Assembly: GCF_001689125.2 (NCBI RefSeq)
Contig: NZ_CP015405.2
Span: forward strand, 835,001 to 899,000
Source of the DNA: Blautia pseudococcoides
GTDB lineage: Bacteria > Bacillota > Clostridia > Lachnospirales > Lachnospiraceae
Direction of reading: 5' to 3'
Length of the DNA stretch: 64,000 bases
Shown here one piece after another: positions 27,218 through 36,638 of this stretch. The stretch's first letter is position 1. Each line of letters opens with the position of its first letter. The translations under genes and the position numbers were made by a program. The notes below the pieces were generated by a model. The model was not told the origin of the DNA. It made no database searches and saw only the letters and a program-made list of their open reading frames with translations.

Positions 27218-27655
27218 ATGTACAGTGAAAAAGTAATGGACCATTTTCAGAATCCGAGAAATGTGGGAGAGATTGAAGGCGCCAGCGGTGTGGGAACCGT
27301 AGGCAATGCCAAGTGCGGAGATATCATGAGAATGTATCTGGATATTGACGAGAACGGCATTATCCACGACTGCAAATTCAAAACCTTCGGCTGCGGCGCC
27401 GCAGTGGCAACCAGCAGTATGGCTACAGAACTTGTGAAGGGAAAAACCATTCAGGAAGCCCTGCAGGTGACAAACAAAGCGGTCATGGAAGCCCTGGACG
27501 GACTTCCTCCCGTAAAAGTACACTGTTCCCTGCTTGCGGAGGAGGCTATCCACGCAGCTCTCTGGGATTATGCGGAAAAGCATGGAATTAAGATTGAGGG
27601 CCTGGATAAGCCCAAGAGTGATATCTCCGAAGAGGAAGTAGAGGAAGAGTATTAA
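27218..27655 (+). CDS. nifU: Fe-S cluster scaffold, NifU N-terminal/IscU type
   Basis: A 145-residue scaffold on which Fe-S clusters are assembled. The three conserved cysteines are in [18 protein letters not shown] and VHCSLL. The protein has an acidic tail (SEEEVEEEY). ATG follows ATGGAGGAAATAT. The stop codon shares one base with the mnmA start, so they are coupled. Confidence 0.93.
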   Translation: MYSEKVMDHFQNPRNVGEIEGASGVGTVGNAKCGDIMRMYLDIDENGIIHDCKFKTFGCGAAVATSSMATELVKGKTIQEALQVTNKAVMEALDGLPPVKVHCSLLAEEAIHAALWDYAEKHGIKIEGLDKPKSDISEEEVEEEY

Positions 27656-28731
27656 TGAAAAAAAAGAAGGTAGTTGTGGGGATGTCCGGCGGTGTGGACT
27701 CCTCGGTGGCGGCCTATCTGCTGAAAGAACAGGGATATGATGTCATTGGAGTCACCATGCAGATTTGGCAGGATGAGGACAATGCAGTCCAGGAGGAGAA
27801 CGGCGGCTGCTGCGGTTTAAGCGCAGTGGATGATGCCAGAAGAGTGGCGAATATGCTGGAGATTCCCTACTACGTGATGAATTTTAAGAATGAGTTTAAG
27901 GAAAACGTCATTGACTATTTCATAGGGGAATATCTGGACGGCCGGACGCCCAACCCCTGTATTGCCTGCAACCGCTATGTGAAGTGGGAATCCCTTCTGA
28001 AAAGGAGTATGGAAATCGGCGCAGACTATATCGCCACAGGCCATTACGCTAAAATCGTGCAGACGGACAGCGGCAGATACTCCCTGAAAATGTCAGATGC
28101 CACAGGGAAGGACCAGACATATGCCCTGTACAATCTGACCCAGTTCCAGCTCTCCCACACGCTGATGCCTGTGGGTGTCTATGAAAAAGATGAAATCAGA
28201 AAGATCGCAGAACAAATTGGCCTTCCTGTGGCGAAAAAAAAGGACAGCCAGGAAATCTGCTTTGTGCCGGATAAGGATTATGCCGGGTTTATAGAAGAAA
28301 ATACCCAGAATAAGATCGAAGAAGGCAATTATGTGCTGGCAGACGGTACGGTGGTCGGCCGCCATAAGGGGATTACCCATTATACCATTGGACAGCGGAA
28401 AGGCCTGGGCCTTGCAATGGGACATCCTGTCTTTGTGACAGAGATACGCCCTGAGAGCAATGAGGTGGTGATCGGAGAAAATGAGGATCTGTTTCAAAGA
28501 GAACTTGTCTGTGACAGGATCAATTTTATGTCCATTCCCGATCTGCGGGAGGATATGCGTGTTATGGCAAAAATAAGATATAATCACAGAGGTGCTCCCG
28601 CTGTCATTCACAGAGAGGATGAGGATAGGATCCGGGTGATCTTTGATGAACCTCAGAGAGCCGTCACGCCCGGGCAGGCAGTTGTTTTCTATGACGGAGA
28701 ATATGTTGCCGGGGGCGGTATTATTTTATAA
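27655..28731 (+). CDS. mnmA: tRNA-specific 2-thiouridylase MnmA
   Basis: ATP-pyrophosphatase of 358 residues that thiolates U34 of Lys, Glu and Gln tRNAs using sulfur from the desulfurase. The PP-loop SGGVDSS is near residue 10. The two catalytic cysteines are in NPCIACN and EICFVPD. Overlap with nifU and position after nifS show a sulfur-relay operon. A terminator follows. Confidence 0.96.
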   Translation: MKKKKVVVGMSGGVDSSVAAYLLKEQGYDVIGVTMQIWQDEDNAVQEENGGCCGLSAVDDARRVANMLEIPYYVMNFKNEFKENVIDYFIGEYLDGRTPNPCIACNRYVKWESLLKRSMEIGADYIATGHYAKIVQTDSGRYSLKMSDATGKDQTYALYNLTQFQLSHTLMPVGVYEKDEIRKIAEQIGLPVAKKKDSQEICFVPDKDYAGFIEENTQNKIEEGNYVLADGTVVGRHKGITHYTIGQRKGLGLAMGHPVFVTEIRPESNEVVIGENEDLFQRELVCDRINFMSIPDLREDMRVMAKIRYNHRGAPAVIHREDEDRIRVIFDEPQRAVTPGQAVVFYDGEYVAGGGIIL

Positions 28732-28745
28732 TGATCTATATGGTG

Positions 28746-28796
28746 AACCTGCCTGGGAAACAGATTTTTTAGCTTTCTGTTTTCCGGGCAGGTTTT
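28746..28796 (+). terminator. Terminator after mnmA
   Basis: AACCTGCCTGGGAAACAG pairs with CTGTTTTCCGGGCAGGTT, ending in TTTT. Confidence 0.8.
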
Positions 28797-28915
28797 AGAT
28801 TCGTCTCCTTAAAGTTTGCTATCAGTTTAAAAGGCGGGACATGCTGGGGACGCAAGGGCAGAGCCCAAACCGATGAAAAGTATCTTGACGCTCATAGAGC
28901 AGAACAGATCTCATT

Positions 28916-29274
28916 GATCATCTGGCTGTGCTGCCGTCCCTGAGAGACAGAGGATATGGAAGCGCGTGTCTTCGGGCACTTCAGGATGTATTTGGTGTGA
29001 ATCTGGGCATGGTAGAGTCTGAAGAACCATCTTTTGCAGCCCGGGAGACGGAAAAACAGGTTCGCAGAAGAAGAATAGTTTTTATGTAAAGAATGGTTTT
29101 TATGATTCCCGGAATATATGCCGCCTGTTTGGCGTGGAATACAGGATTTTGGGAAAGGCGGACTGTATGGAAAAAGAGCATAGGCAAATGCGCTGCAGGG
29201 AAGAGCTGGACAGTATTTACTGCACTGTGATACCTAAAATCGTATATGGCAGTCAGTTGAAATGGCTGCCATAA
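28916..29274 (+). pseudogene. Frameshifted GNAT acetyltransferase relic
   Basis: From 28916 one frame reads DHLAVLPSLRDRGYGSACL, which is the GNAT acetyl-CoA loop (R/Q-x-x-G-x-G/A pattern), and continues to a stop at about 29081. One base later the next frame continues the same protein (VKNGFYDS, then CRLFGVEYRILG) to a stop at 29274. A single missing T near 29075 explains the break. The N-terminal third is not recognisable, so the gene is both truncated and frameshifted. The remaining stretch 29275-29376 holds nothing recognisable. Confidence 0.75.
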
Positions 29275-29376
29275 TAAAGCGCCAATGCGGCAGCCGCACA
29301 GGGAAGATCCAAGGGAGGAGCTGTTTTCGGGCCTGCACAACTGCCGGACTGCTGCTTTTTGGAAACGGAATTATAC

Positions 29377-30177
29377 TTATAAAGGAAGAAATTCCGGTTT
29401 TCTGTTTTTAAAAACAGTATAATAATTGAATCCGCATTCCTTTAAAAGCGCTCCTGCACGTTCAAAATCATAGGCGATATGTTCCGGTGCATGGGCGTCG
29501 GAGCCAAGGGTCAGGATTTCGCCGCCCAGTTCCCGGTAGCGGATCAGTATGTTCTCTGTGGGATTGGGGTGGCCCAGGCCGTATTTGAAGCCCGCTGTAT
29601 TGCACTCCAGACCAATGCCTTTCTGCACCAGCACACAAAGGATTTCGTCCAGGATATCTCTGTATTTTTCGTAGGAGTAGTACAGGTTGCGGTTGGGGCC
29701 ATAGCGCACCACATAGTCAATATGGCCGCATACATCAAAGCAGGAATGGACTTTCAGGTTATGAAGAAGACAGGTAAAGTAGCTGCGGTAAGCCTCCTCC
29801 TCACTGCGGTTTTCAAAGAATATCCTGTCATAGGGGTCACATCCGTCCGCAACATGTACAGAGCCGATGATAAAGTCAAAGGGGAAGCTGGCTGTAAAGG
29901 CGGGCAGCTTTCCGGTCAGATGGGGCTGAAGTCCCAGCTCCATGCCGAAATATATCTCTATTTTATCCTCATACTTCTTTTTGAGTTCCATTAGTTTTTC
30001 CTGGTAGGCCGGCATATCCACCAAAAAATCAAACTCTCCGGGAGGAAAATCAAAATCCATATGTTCCGTGAAGCAAATGCTGGGCATATTTCTGTGAATA
30101 GCCCCAAGAACCATATGTTCCATAGGGGCTTCACTGTCACTGGAAAATGATGTGTGCATGTGATGATCTGCGTACAT
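29377..30177 (-). CDS. PHP-domain phosphatase, histidinol-phosphatase (HisJ) family
   Basis: A 266-residue PHP metallo-phosphoesterase. Metal-site motifs are visible: DHHMHT at the N-terminus, FTEHMDFD, GSVHVAD, HIDYVVRYG and GSDAH near the C-terminus. The closest match by pattern is the HisJ type, which makes histidinol, but no his genes are nearby, so the substrate is uncertain. I chose ATG 30177, 9 bases after AAGGAG; the in-frame ATG at 30186 overlaps the ribosome site. Confidence 0.85.
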   Translation of the reverse strand: MYADHHMHTSFSSDSEAPMEHMVLGAIHRNMPSICFTEHMDFDFPPGEFDFLVDMPAYQEKLMELKKKYEDKIEIYFGMELGLQPHLTGKLPAFTASFPFDFIIGSVHVADGCDPYDRIFFENRSEEEAYRSYFTCLLHNLKVHSCFDVCGHIDYVVRYGPNRNLYYSYEKYRDILDEILCVLVQKGIGLECNTAGFKYGLGHPNPTENILIRYRELGGEILTLGSDAHAPEHIAYDFERAGALLKECGFNYYTVFKNRKPEFLPL

Positions 30178-30277
30178 AGATGACATCTCCTTTTCTTTTG
30201 CTGCTCTAATTATATAGGAAAGAAAGGGAATTGTACATAAAGAGAATGTAAAACTGGAACGATTTTTCATTTTATGC

Positions 30278-30306
30278 TTGAATTTTTGTCTCAGATTAGG
30301 TACAAT
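30278..30306 (+). promoter_or_regulatory. gap promoter
   Basis: TTGAAT (30278-30283), 17-base spacer, TACAAT (30301-30306). Confidence 0.75.
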
Positions 30307-30385
30307 ATCAAATAGGTTGATGTTTCTTTAACAATCTTAATAGAAACCTCACGGAATACAAACACTTTTAGGAGGAATGAATAAC

Positions 30386-31405
30386 ATGGCAGTAAAAGTA
30401 GCAATCAATGGATTTGGACGTATTGGACGTCTGGCTTTCAGACAGATGTTTGGAGCAGAAGGATTTGAAATCGTAGCGATCAATGATTTAACATCTCCGA
30501 CAATGTTAGCTCACTTACTGAAATATGACTCTACACAGGGAAGATATGCACTTGGCGATACAGTAACAGCAGGTGAAGACTCCATCACAGTTGATGGAAA
30601 AGAGATCAAGATCTATGCAAAAGCAAAAGCTGAAGAACTTCCTTGGGGAGAGATTGGTGTAGATGTAGTTCTGGAATGTACAGGTTTCTATACATCCAAA
30701 GATAAAGCAGAAGCACATATCAAAGCAGGTGCTAAGAAAGTTGTTATCTCCGCTCCGGCAGGAAACGACCTTCCGACCATCGTTTACAATGTAAACCATG
30801 AGACACTGACAAAAGATGACAACATCATCTCAGCTGCTTCCTGTACAACAAACTGCCTGGCTCCAATGGCAAAAGCATTAAATGACCTGGCTCCGATCAA
30901 ATCCGGTATCATGTGCACGATCCATGCTTACACAGGCGATCAGATGACACTGGACGGACCGCAGAGAAAAGGTGATTTAAGAAGATCCCGTGCAGCAGCA
31001 GTTAATATCGTTCCGAACAGCACAGGTGCTGCAAAAGCCATCGGTCTGGTTATCCCGGAACTGAACGGCAAATTGATCGGATCTGCTCAGCGTGTTCCGA
31101 CCCCAACAGGTTCTACTACAATTCTGACAGCAGTTGTTGACGGAACAGTAACTGTAGATCAGGTAAATGCGATCATGAAAGAGCAGGCTACAGAGTCCTT
31201 CGGATACAACACAGATGAAATCGTATCCAGCGATGTTATCGGTATGAGATATGGTTCTCTGTTTGATGCAACTCAGACAATGGTTATGCCGTTAGACAAT
31301 GGCACAACAGAAGTACAGGTTATCTCCTGGTATGACAATGAGAATTCTTACACAAGCCAGATGGTGAGAACAATCAAATACTTCGGAAAATTATTAGAGA
31401 AATAA
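30386..31405 (+). CDS. gap: Glyceraldehyde-3-phosphate dehydrogenase
   Basis: Glycolytic NAD-dependent enzyme of 339 residues. The Rossmann motif INGFGRIGR is at 7-15 and catalytic C153 is in SCTTNC. I chose ATG 30386, 10 bases after AGGAGG, over ATG 30377, which is too close. Codon use is strongly biased, as for a highly expressed gene. It is followed by two repeat copies and a terminator before pgk. Confidence 0.98.
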   Translation: MAVKVAINGFGRIGRLAFRQMFGAEGFEIVAINDLTSPTMLAHLLKYDSTQGRYALGDTVTAGEDSITVDGKEIKIYAKAKAEELPWGEIGVDVVLECTGFYTSKDKAEAHIKAGAKKVVISAPAGNDLPTIVYNVNHETLTKDDNIISAASCTTNCLAPMAKALNDLAPIKSGIMCTIHAYTGDQMTLDGPQRKGDLRRSRAAAVNIVPNSTGAAKAIGLVIPELNGKLIGSAQRVPTPTGSTTILTAVVDGTVTVDQVNAIMKEQATESFGYNTDEIVSSDVIGMRYGSLFDATQTMVMPLDNGTTEVQVISWYDNENSYTSQMVRTIKYFGKLLEK

Positions 31406-31420
31406 TCATTAAGAATAAAG

Positions 31421-31553
31421 ATAACCATTCAGCCGGGCCTGTGTATTTACTGCGCAGACCGTGCATAAGAGTGGCGGCAGCAGGTACTCGCTCCATCGCA
31501 AAGCGGTTTTAGTGGGCGGATACTCGTAACTACACCATTGATGGAATAGTTAT
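31421..31553 (+). repeat. Dispersed structured repeat, copy C (after gap)
   Basis: Ends pair (ATAACCATTC with GAATAGTTAT). The first hairpin is conserved (TGTGTATTTACTGCGCAGACC). The second stem has a different sequence from the other copies but still pairs: GTACTCGCTC with GGGCGGATAC, one mismatch. Keeping the pairing while changing the bases argues for an RNA structure. Confidence 0.65.
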
Positions 31554-31573
31554 GAATAATGACTCATTAAGGG

Positions 31574-31603
31574 GTCCGGTCTATTTTGGACCGGGCTTCT
31601 TTC
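31574..31603 (+). terminator. Terminator between gap and pgk
   Basis: GTCCGGTC pairs with GACCGGGC (one G-T pair) around TATTTTG, followed by TTCTTTC. It lies between repeat copies C and D, so pgk probably has its own start or depends on read-through. Confidence 0.65.
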
Positions 31604-31643
31604 GTCCATTCGAGAAATGGGAAGTATTATTTGATAAGAACAA

Positions 31644-31776
31644 GTAACGATTCAGCAGGTCTGCCCATTCACTGCGTTGACCGTAAGGAAACATTCCGCA
31701 GCCTAGCAAAATTCCATGGCAAAAGGCAATTATGCATGGATCTTTGCCTGCAACTGTGGGGATACTGAACTGTTAC
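31644..31776 (+). repeat. Dispersed structured repeat, copy D (before pgk)
   Basis: The cleanest copy. Ends GTAACGATTCAG and CTGAACTGTTAC pair over almost 12 bases. The first hairpin is GGTCTGCCCATTCACTGCG with TTGACC, and the second pairs AGCAAAATTCCATG with CATGGATCTTTGCCT. It ends 14 bases before the pgk ribosome site. Confidence 0.75.
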
Positions 31777-31806
31777 AAGAACAAATATTAAAGGAGGCAT
31801 CATCCA

Positions 31807-33000
31807 ATGCTCAACAAAAAATCAGTTGATGACATCAACGTAAAAGGTAAAAAAGTTTTAGTCCGCTGTGATTTCAACGTTCCCCTTCAGGATGGTAAGA
31901 TCACAGATGAAAACCGTCTGGTAGCAGCTCTTCCAACTATCAAGAAGCTGATCGCTGATGGCGGAAAAGTGATCCTGTGCTCTCACCTGGGCAAACCCAA
32001 GGGAGAAGCAAAACCGGAATTATCTTTAGCACCTGTTGCAAAGAGAATGTCAGAATTACTGGGACAGGAAGTAAAATTTGCCGCTGACCCGGAAGTAGTC
32101 GGACCAAATGCAAAGGCTGCTGCCCAGGCAATGAAAGACGGAGATGTTATTTTACTGGAAAATACACGTTACCGTGCAGAAGAGACGAAGAACGGAGAGG
32201 CATTCAGCAAAGAGCTGGCATCTCTGTGCGATGTATTTGTAAATGATGCATTTGGTACTGCCCACAGAGCACACTGCTCCAATGTTGGTGTGACACAGTT
32301 TGTAGATACCGCAGTTGTCGGATATCTGATGCAGAAAGAAATCGACTTCCTGGGAAATGCAGTGGACAATCCTAAGAGACCTTTTGTTGCAATCTTAGGC
32401 GGCGCTAAAGTTTCCAGCAAGATTTCTGTTATCAACAACCTGCTTGACAAAGTGGACACCCTGATCATCGGCGGCGGAATGTCCTACACGTTCTCAAAGG
32501 CTATGGGCGGACACATTGGTATCTCTCTCTGTGAGGATGACTATCTGCAGTATGCACTGGATATGATGAAAAAAGCAGAAGAAAAAGGCGTAAAACTTTT
32601 ACTGCCGGTGGACAACCGTATTGGTGATGACTTCTCAAATGACTGCAACATCCAGGTGGCAAAACGCGGTGAGATCCCGGACGGATGGGAAGGCATGGAT
32701 ATCGGACCTGAGACAGAGAAAATTTTCTGTGAAGCTGTGAAAGATGCCAAGACTGTAGTATGGAACGGACCAATGGGATGTTTTGAGATGCCCAATTTTG
32801 CTCATGGAACAGAGGAAGTTGCAAAAGCACTGGCTGATACAGACGCTACCACCATTATCGGCGGCGGTGATTCAGCAGCAGCTGTCAATATCCTGGGATA
32901 TGGGGACAAGATGACACACATCTCCACAGGAGGCGGTGCTTCCCTGGAATTCTTGGAAGGCAAAGAACTGCCGGGTGTGGCAGCAGCTAACGATAAATAA
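31807..33000 (+). CDS. pgk: Phosphoglycerate kinase
   Basis: Glycolytic ATP-forming kinase of 397 residues. N-terminal substrate-binding motif [13 protein letters not shown], the hinge and the C-terminal nucleotide motif GGGDSAAAV are intact. ATG follows AAAGGAGG. A small hairpin in the 45-base gap separates it from tpiA, with which it is probably cotranscribed. Confidence 0.98.
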   Translation: MLNKKSVDDINVKGKKVLVRCDFNVPLQDGKITDENRLVAALPTIKKLIADGGKVILCSHLGKPKGEAKPELSLAPVAKRMSELLGQEVKFAADPEVVGPNAKAAAQAMKDGDVILLENTRYRAEETKNGEAFSKELASLCDVFVNDAFGTAHRAHCSNVGVTQFVDTAVVGYLMQKEIDFLGNAVDNPKRPFVAILGGAKVSSKISVINNLLDKVDTLIIGGGMSYTFSKAMGGHIGISLCEDDYLQYALDMMKKAEEKGVKLLLPVDNRIGDDFSNDCNIQVAKRGEIPDGWEGMDIGPETEKIFCEAVKDAKTVVWNGPMGCFEMPNFAHGTEEVAKALADTDATTIIGGGDSAAAVNILGYGDKMTHISTGGGASLEFLEGKELPGVAAANDK

Positions 33001-33024
33001 AATATCCCGCAGCTTGCGGGAATA
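33001..33024 (+). other. Intercistronic hairpin between pgk and tpiA
   Basis: AATATCCCGC-AGCTT-GCGGGAATAT forms a stem-loop without a T-tail, so it is more likely an mRNA stability or processing element than a terminator. Confidence 0.5.
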
Positions 33025-33045
33025 TAGAAAGAAGGAAATCGGATT

Positions 33046-33795
33046 ATGGCAAGAAGAAAAATTGTTGCTGGTAACTGGAAGATGAACATGACTCCCAGCG
33101 AGGCAGTTGAATTAGTAAACACATTAAAACCTCTGGTAGCAAACGAAGAAGTGGACGTAGTATTCTGCGTGCCTGCAATTGATATCATCCCGGTGGTGGA
33201 GGCTTGCAAAGGCACAAACATCCAGGTTGGCGCTGAGAACATGTACTATGAGGAGAAAGGTGCCTACACAGGCGAGATCGCTCCCAACATGCTCACAGAC
33301 GCAGGTGTAAAATATGTCGTTTTAGGTCATTCTGAGAGAAGAGAATACTTCGCAGAGACAAATGAGACGGTAAACAAAAAAATGCTGAAAGCATTTGAAC
33401 ACGGAATCACTCCGATCATGTGCTGCGGGGAGACTCTGGAGCAGAGAGAACAGGGCGTGACCATGGACTTTATCCGTCAGCAGGTTAAAGTTGGATTTCA
33501 GGGTGTGACAGCAGACCAGGCTAAGACAGCGGTTATCGCTTACGAACCAATCTGGGCTATCGGAACAGGAAAAACAGCGACTACAGAGCAGGCACAGGAA
33601 GTTTGTGCAGACATCCGCGCATGTATCGCTGAAGTTTATGACCAGGCAACTGCAGAAGCTATCCGTATCCAGTACGGCGGATCTGTAAATGCTAAGACAG
33701 CTCCGGAACTGTTCGCTCAGAACGATATTGACGGCGGTTTGGTAGGCGGCGCTTCCCTCAAACCGGATTTTGGACAGATCGTCAACTACAAATAA
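33046..33795 (+). CDS. tpiA: Triosephosphate isomerase
   Basis: TIM-barrel glycolytic enzyme of 249 residues. The substrate Lys is in GNWKMN, catalytic His in LGHSERR and catalytic Glu in [10 protein letters not shown]. It follows pgk in one operon and ends in a strong terminator. Confidence 0.98.
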   Translation: MARRKIVAGNWKMNMTPSEAVELVNTLKPLVANEEVDVVFCVPAIDIIPVVEACKGTNIQVGAENMYYEEKGAYTGEIAPNMLTDAGVKYVVLGHSERREYFAETNETVNKKMLKAFEHGITPIMCCGETLEQREQGVTMDFIRQQVKVGFQGVTADQAKTAVIAYEPIWAIGTGKTATTEQAQEVCADIRACIAEVYDQATAEAIRIQYGGSVNAKTAPELFAQNDIDGGLVGGASLKPDFGQIVNYK

Positions 33796-33811
33796 TCTAT
33801 TGCAGCATTAG

Positions 33812-33846
33812 AAAAGCCTTCCCTGTAAAAGGGAGGGCTTTTTTTC
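33812..33846. terminator. Terminator after tpiA
   Basis: AAAAGCCTTCCCT pairs with AGGGAGGGCTTTT around GTAAA, followed by further T residues. It overlaps the last base pairs of the convergent radical SAM gene. Confidence 0.9.
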
Positions 33847-34765
33847 AGAGAAGAGCCGGGGCCTGGATTCCCTCAAGGTCAAAGGGCGGGGTATATTCCT
33901 CTTTGGCACTGCTCTTTTCCTGCATATATCCGTCGGTGAGGCCAAGGCGGATGGCTTCGTTCAGTACACTTTCATATTCATATGTGGTAATTCTGCGGTT
34001 GATCTTTGGATGCTCACTGCTTTTATAGAAAGGAGTAAACTGGCTCAGCAGGCTGATGAGATAGCAGTCATCCGGAAGCGTTTCCTTTATCCAGTGCAGC
34101 AGACGGAGGGAGTCTTTCCGGCTGCCGGGAAGAACCATATGCCGGATGATGACACCACTTCTCAAAAGGCCGTCTTTGTCAAAGACAGGTGCCCCCTTCT
34201 GATCTATCATAATTTGAATGGCTTTGGAAGCTACGGAAAAATAATCGGATGCCCCGGAGTAACGCGCGGACAGTCCACTGTCATAATATTTTAAATCCGG
34301 CAGATAGATATCCACATAGCTATCCAGAAGTGCAAGGGTTTCCTGCTTTTCGTATCCTCCGCAGTTGTAGACAACCGGTATATGAAGACGGCTTTTTACC
34401 CGGTCAAGGGCAGGGAGGATGGTGGGAAGATATTGAGTGGGTGTTACCAGATTAATATTGTGGGCTCCGGCATCCTGCAGCTCCAGGAAAATTTCAGACA
34501 GTCTGTCTGGAGAGATTTCTTTTCCAAATCCCTGGCTGCTTATGGAATAATTTTGGCAGAAGCAGCAGCGGAGCGTACAGCCCGTGAAGAAAATAGTGCC
34601 GCTGCCTTTTGTACCGCTGATACACGGCTCCTCCCAATGGTGCAGGGCAGCTCTGGCCGCCATCAGTTTGTCGGTACATTGACAGTAACCTTTGCGCAAG
34701 TGACGGTCAACATGGCAGTTTCTTGGGCAGAGTGAACAATTTTTATATTCGTCCGTCTGGTTCAT
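33845..34765 (-). CDS. Radical SAM protein, PflA-like (COG1313 type)
   Basis: A radical SAM enzyme of 306 residues. The cluster motif is CTLRCCFCQN (C-x3-C-x2-C), preceded by an extra cysteine set CSLCPRNCHVDR at the N-terminus that may hold a second metal site. The family is related to pyruvate formate-lyase activases, but no glycyl radical enzyme is nearby, so its substrate is unknown. I start at ATG 34765, about 10 bases after GGAGG; ATG 34786 is an alternative. Confidence 0.85.
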   Translation of the reverse strand: MNQTDEYKNCSLCPRNCHVDRHLRKGYCQCTDKLMAARAALHHWEEPCISGTKGSGTIFFTGCTLRCCFCQNYSISSQGFGKEISPDRLSEIFLELQDAGAHNINLVTPTQYLPTILPALDRVKSRLHIPVVYNCGGYEKQETLALLDSYVDIYLPDLKYYDSGLSARYSGASDYFSVASKAIQIMIDQKGAPVFDKDGLLRSGVIIRHMVLPGSRKDSLRLLHWIKETLPDDCYLISLLSQFTPFYKSSEHPKINRRITTYEYESVLNEAIRLGLTDGYMQEKSSAKEEYTPPFDLEGIQAPALL

Positions 34766-34955
34766 CAGCGATTTTCCTCCAAACATTTCATTTCTTTACC
34801 AAAACTGTTTCGTTTTATTAACATCATAATGAAAATTTCCTAAAATTTCAAGTGTATGCCTGAAACCTCTTCCTTTTTGTCGTATTTTGCGTTAAAATAA
34901 TCCGTGTGAAACTTTTTAGGGGAGAAATGCGTCTAATAATTAAAAGGGTGTGAAA

Positions 34956-36404
34956 ATGAGTAAAAAAACAAAAGAAAACAAAAAAACGGAAAAAAAGAAT
35001 AAGGGAAAAAGCAAGGTTGTCAAAAGAATACTGATAGCATTGCTGATCGTGCTGATGCTGGCAGTGGTAGGGATTTACTGTGCGGTAGGGTATTATTACA
35101 GGGACAAATTCTACAGCGGAACTACCATCAATGGATATGACTGTAGTGAAAAATCAGTGGACTACATCAAGGAGATCATCAAAAAGGAAGCGGAAACATA
35201 TGCACTGACCATCAAAGAGCGGGATGACAAGCAGGATGTGGTACAGGCTGCTGACATTAAGCTGACTTATAAGGATGACGGAGAATTAGAACAGCTTTTG
35301 AAGGACCAGAATTCCTGGCTGTGGATATTCAGCCTGGCAAAAAATAAGAATTATGAGGTGAGCCTGGATAATTCTTATGACGAGGCAAGTCTAGATACGG
35401 TTATCAGCAGCCTGGCCTGTCTCAAGCCGGAAAATATGACAGCGCCGCAGGATGCTTATCTGGAGGATACCGGGGAAGCATATCAGATTGTCCCAGAGGT
35501 GGAAGGCAATACCCTGGATCAGGAAAAGACAGTGAAGGCGGTCAAGGATGCTGTGAACGGACGGAAAGAGGAAGTCTCCCTGGAGGAGTCGGGCTGTTAT
35601 CAGGCACCTGCTGTACGGCAGGATGACACGGCTCTGACCCAGGAAAGAGATAAGCTGAATGCATTGACCACCATGCAGATCGTTCTGGATTTTGGACATG
35701 GACAGGAAACGATCACCAGAGACCTTTTGAAATCCTGGCTGAAAAAAGACGACGCTGGCAATTATTATTTTGACGAGCCTACTGTGAAGCAATATATTAT
35801 TGATCTTTCCACAGTATACAACACAAAAGGAAAAGCAAGAGACTTTGTTACTACAGGCGGAAGTACGGTTCATCTTACCGGAGGCGACTATGGCTGGCAG
35901 TTGTGGCAGGATAAGACCACAGAGTCCCTGATGAACACGCTCAATGCCGGACAGAGTACAACTCTGGAAGTGACCTGGCTGTACAAGGCACAGAAACATG
36001 ACGGCAATGAGATTGACGGCACTTATGTGGAGATATCCATTTCCCAGCAGCATATGTGGTTCTACAAAAACGGCAGCCTTGTTGTTGATACTCCGGTAGT
36101 GACGGGTAATCCAAACACAGGACATGCAACACCGGCAGGAGGTGCCTGGAATCTGAAAGATAAAAAGAGTCCTTTCACTCTTGTGGGTAAAAAGCCGGAC
36201 GGAAGTATTGACTATGAAGAGCCGGTTACCTATTGGCTGCCATTCAACGGCGGCGTGGGAATCCATGACCTGGTGAAGAGGGATGCTTTCGGCGGTGATA
36301 TTTATCTGAGCAATGGTTCTCATGGCTGTGTCAACACGCCGTTTGATGCGGTACAAATGATTTACAATAATATTGAGGTGAATACACCGATCGTAGTGTA
36401 TTAG
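34956..36404 (+). CDS. L,D-transpeptidase (YkuD) with repeated PG-binding domains
   Basis: A wall cross-linking enzyme of about 482 residues. It has a lysine-rich cytoplasmic N-terminus, one transmembrane helix (about 25-48), two tandem peptidoglycan-binding/YoaR-type domains (about 65-320) and a C-terminal YkuD domain with HGCVN near residue 460 (catalytic Cys and His). It makes 3-3 cross-links that resist many beta-lactams. The start is ATG 34956; GTG 34950 is also possible. Confidence 0.92.
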   Translation: MSKKTKENKKTEKKNKGKSKVVKRILIALLIVLMLAVVGIYCAVGYYYRDKFYSGTTINGYDCSEKSVDYIKEIIKKEAETYALTIKERDDKQDVVQAADIKLTYKDDGELEQLLKDQNSWLWIFSLAKNKNYEVSLDNSYDEASLDTVISSLACLKPENMTAPQDAYLEDTGEAYQIVPEVEGNTLDQEKTVKAVKDAVNGRKEEVSLEESGCYQAPAVRQDDTALTQERDKLNALTTMQIVLDFGHGQETITRDLLKSWLKKDDAGNYYFDEPTVKQYIIDLSTVYNTKGKARDFVTTGGSTVHLTGGDYGWQLWQDKTTESLMNTLNAGQSTTLEVTWLYKAQKHDGNEIDGTYVEISISQQHMWFYKNGSLVVDTPVVTGNPNTGHATPAGGAWNLKDKKSPFTLVGKKPDGSIDYEEPVTYWLPFNGGVGIHDLVKRDAFGGDIYLSNGSHGCVNTPFDAVQMIYNNIEVNTPIVVY

Positions 36405-36407
36405 GAA

Positions 36408-36440
36408 AACAGCCGGAGTTTATATGCTCCGGCTGTAACT
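36408..36440 (+). terminator. Hairpin after L,D-transpeptidase gene
   Basis: ACAGCCGGAG pairs with CTCCGGCTGT around TTTATATG. No T-tract follows, so termination would be weak. Confidence 0.45.
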
Positions 36441-36536
36441 ATGTCCGGAAATCAGGATTTTGCCTTTATATACAAGAAACAGCAGTGCTGTGACGCGGGA
36501 AGGTGTAAACGCATATATTGTTTTTGCGGTTTTCTG

Positions 36537-36565
36537 TTGAAATTTGCGTGCAAAACTGATATAAT
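36537..36565 (+). promoter_or_regulatory. Promoter of the amino-acid ABC operon
   Basis: TTGAAA (36537-36542), 17-base spacer, TATAAT (36560-36565). Confidence 0.75.
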
Positions 36566-36638
36566 GCTAATCAGTTGAATAAAAATACATAATATACATT
36601 AAAAATGCATAAAAATGAATGCATAAGGAGAGAGGAAT

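Noticed and set aside
28839..28900. GGGACGCAAGGGC...GCCCAAACC resembles part of the c-di-GMP-I riboswitch core
   Set aside because: Only one half-helix fits. The first helix and the tetraloop receptor region are missing, and the downstream gene is a relic.
35391..36356. 321-codon frame opposite the L,D-transpeptidase gene
   Set aside because: It is the complement of a clearly conserved enzyme and shows no domain of its own.
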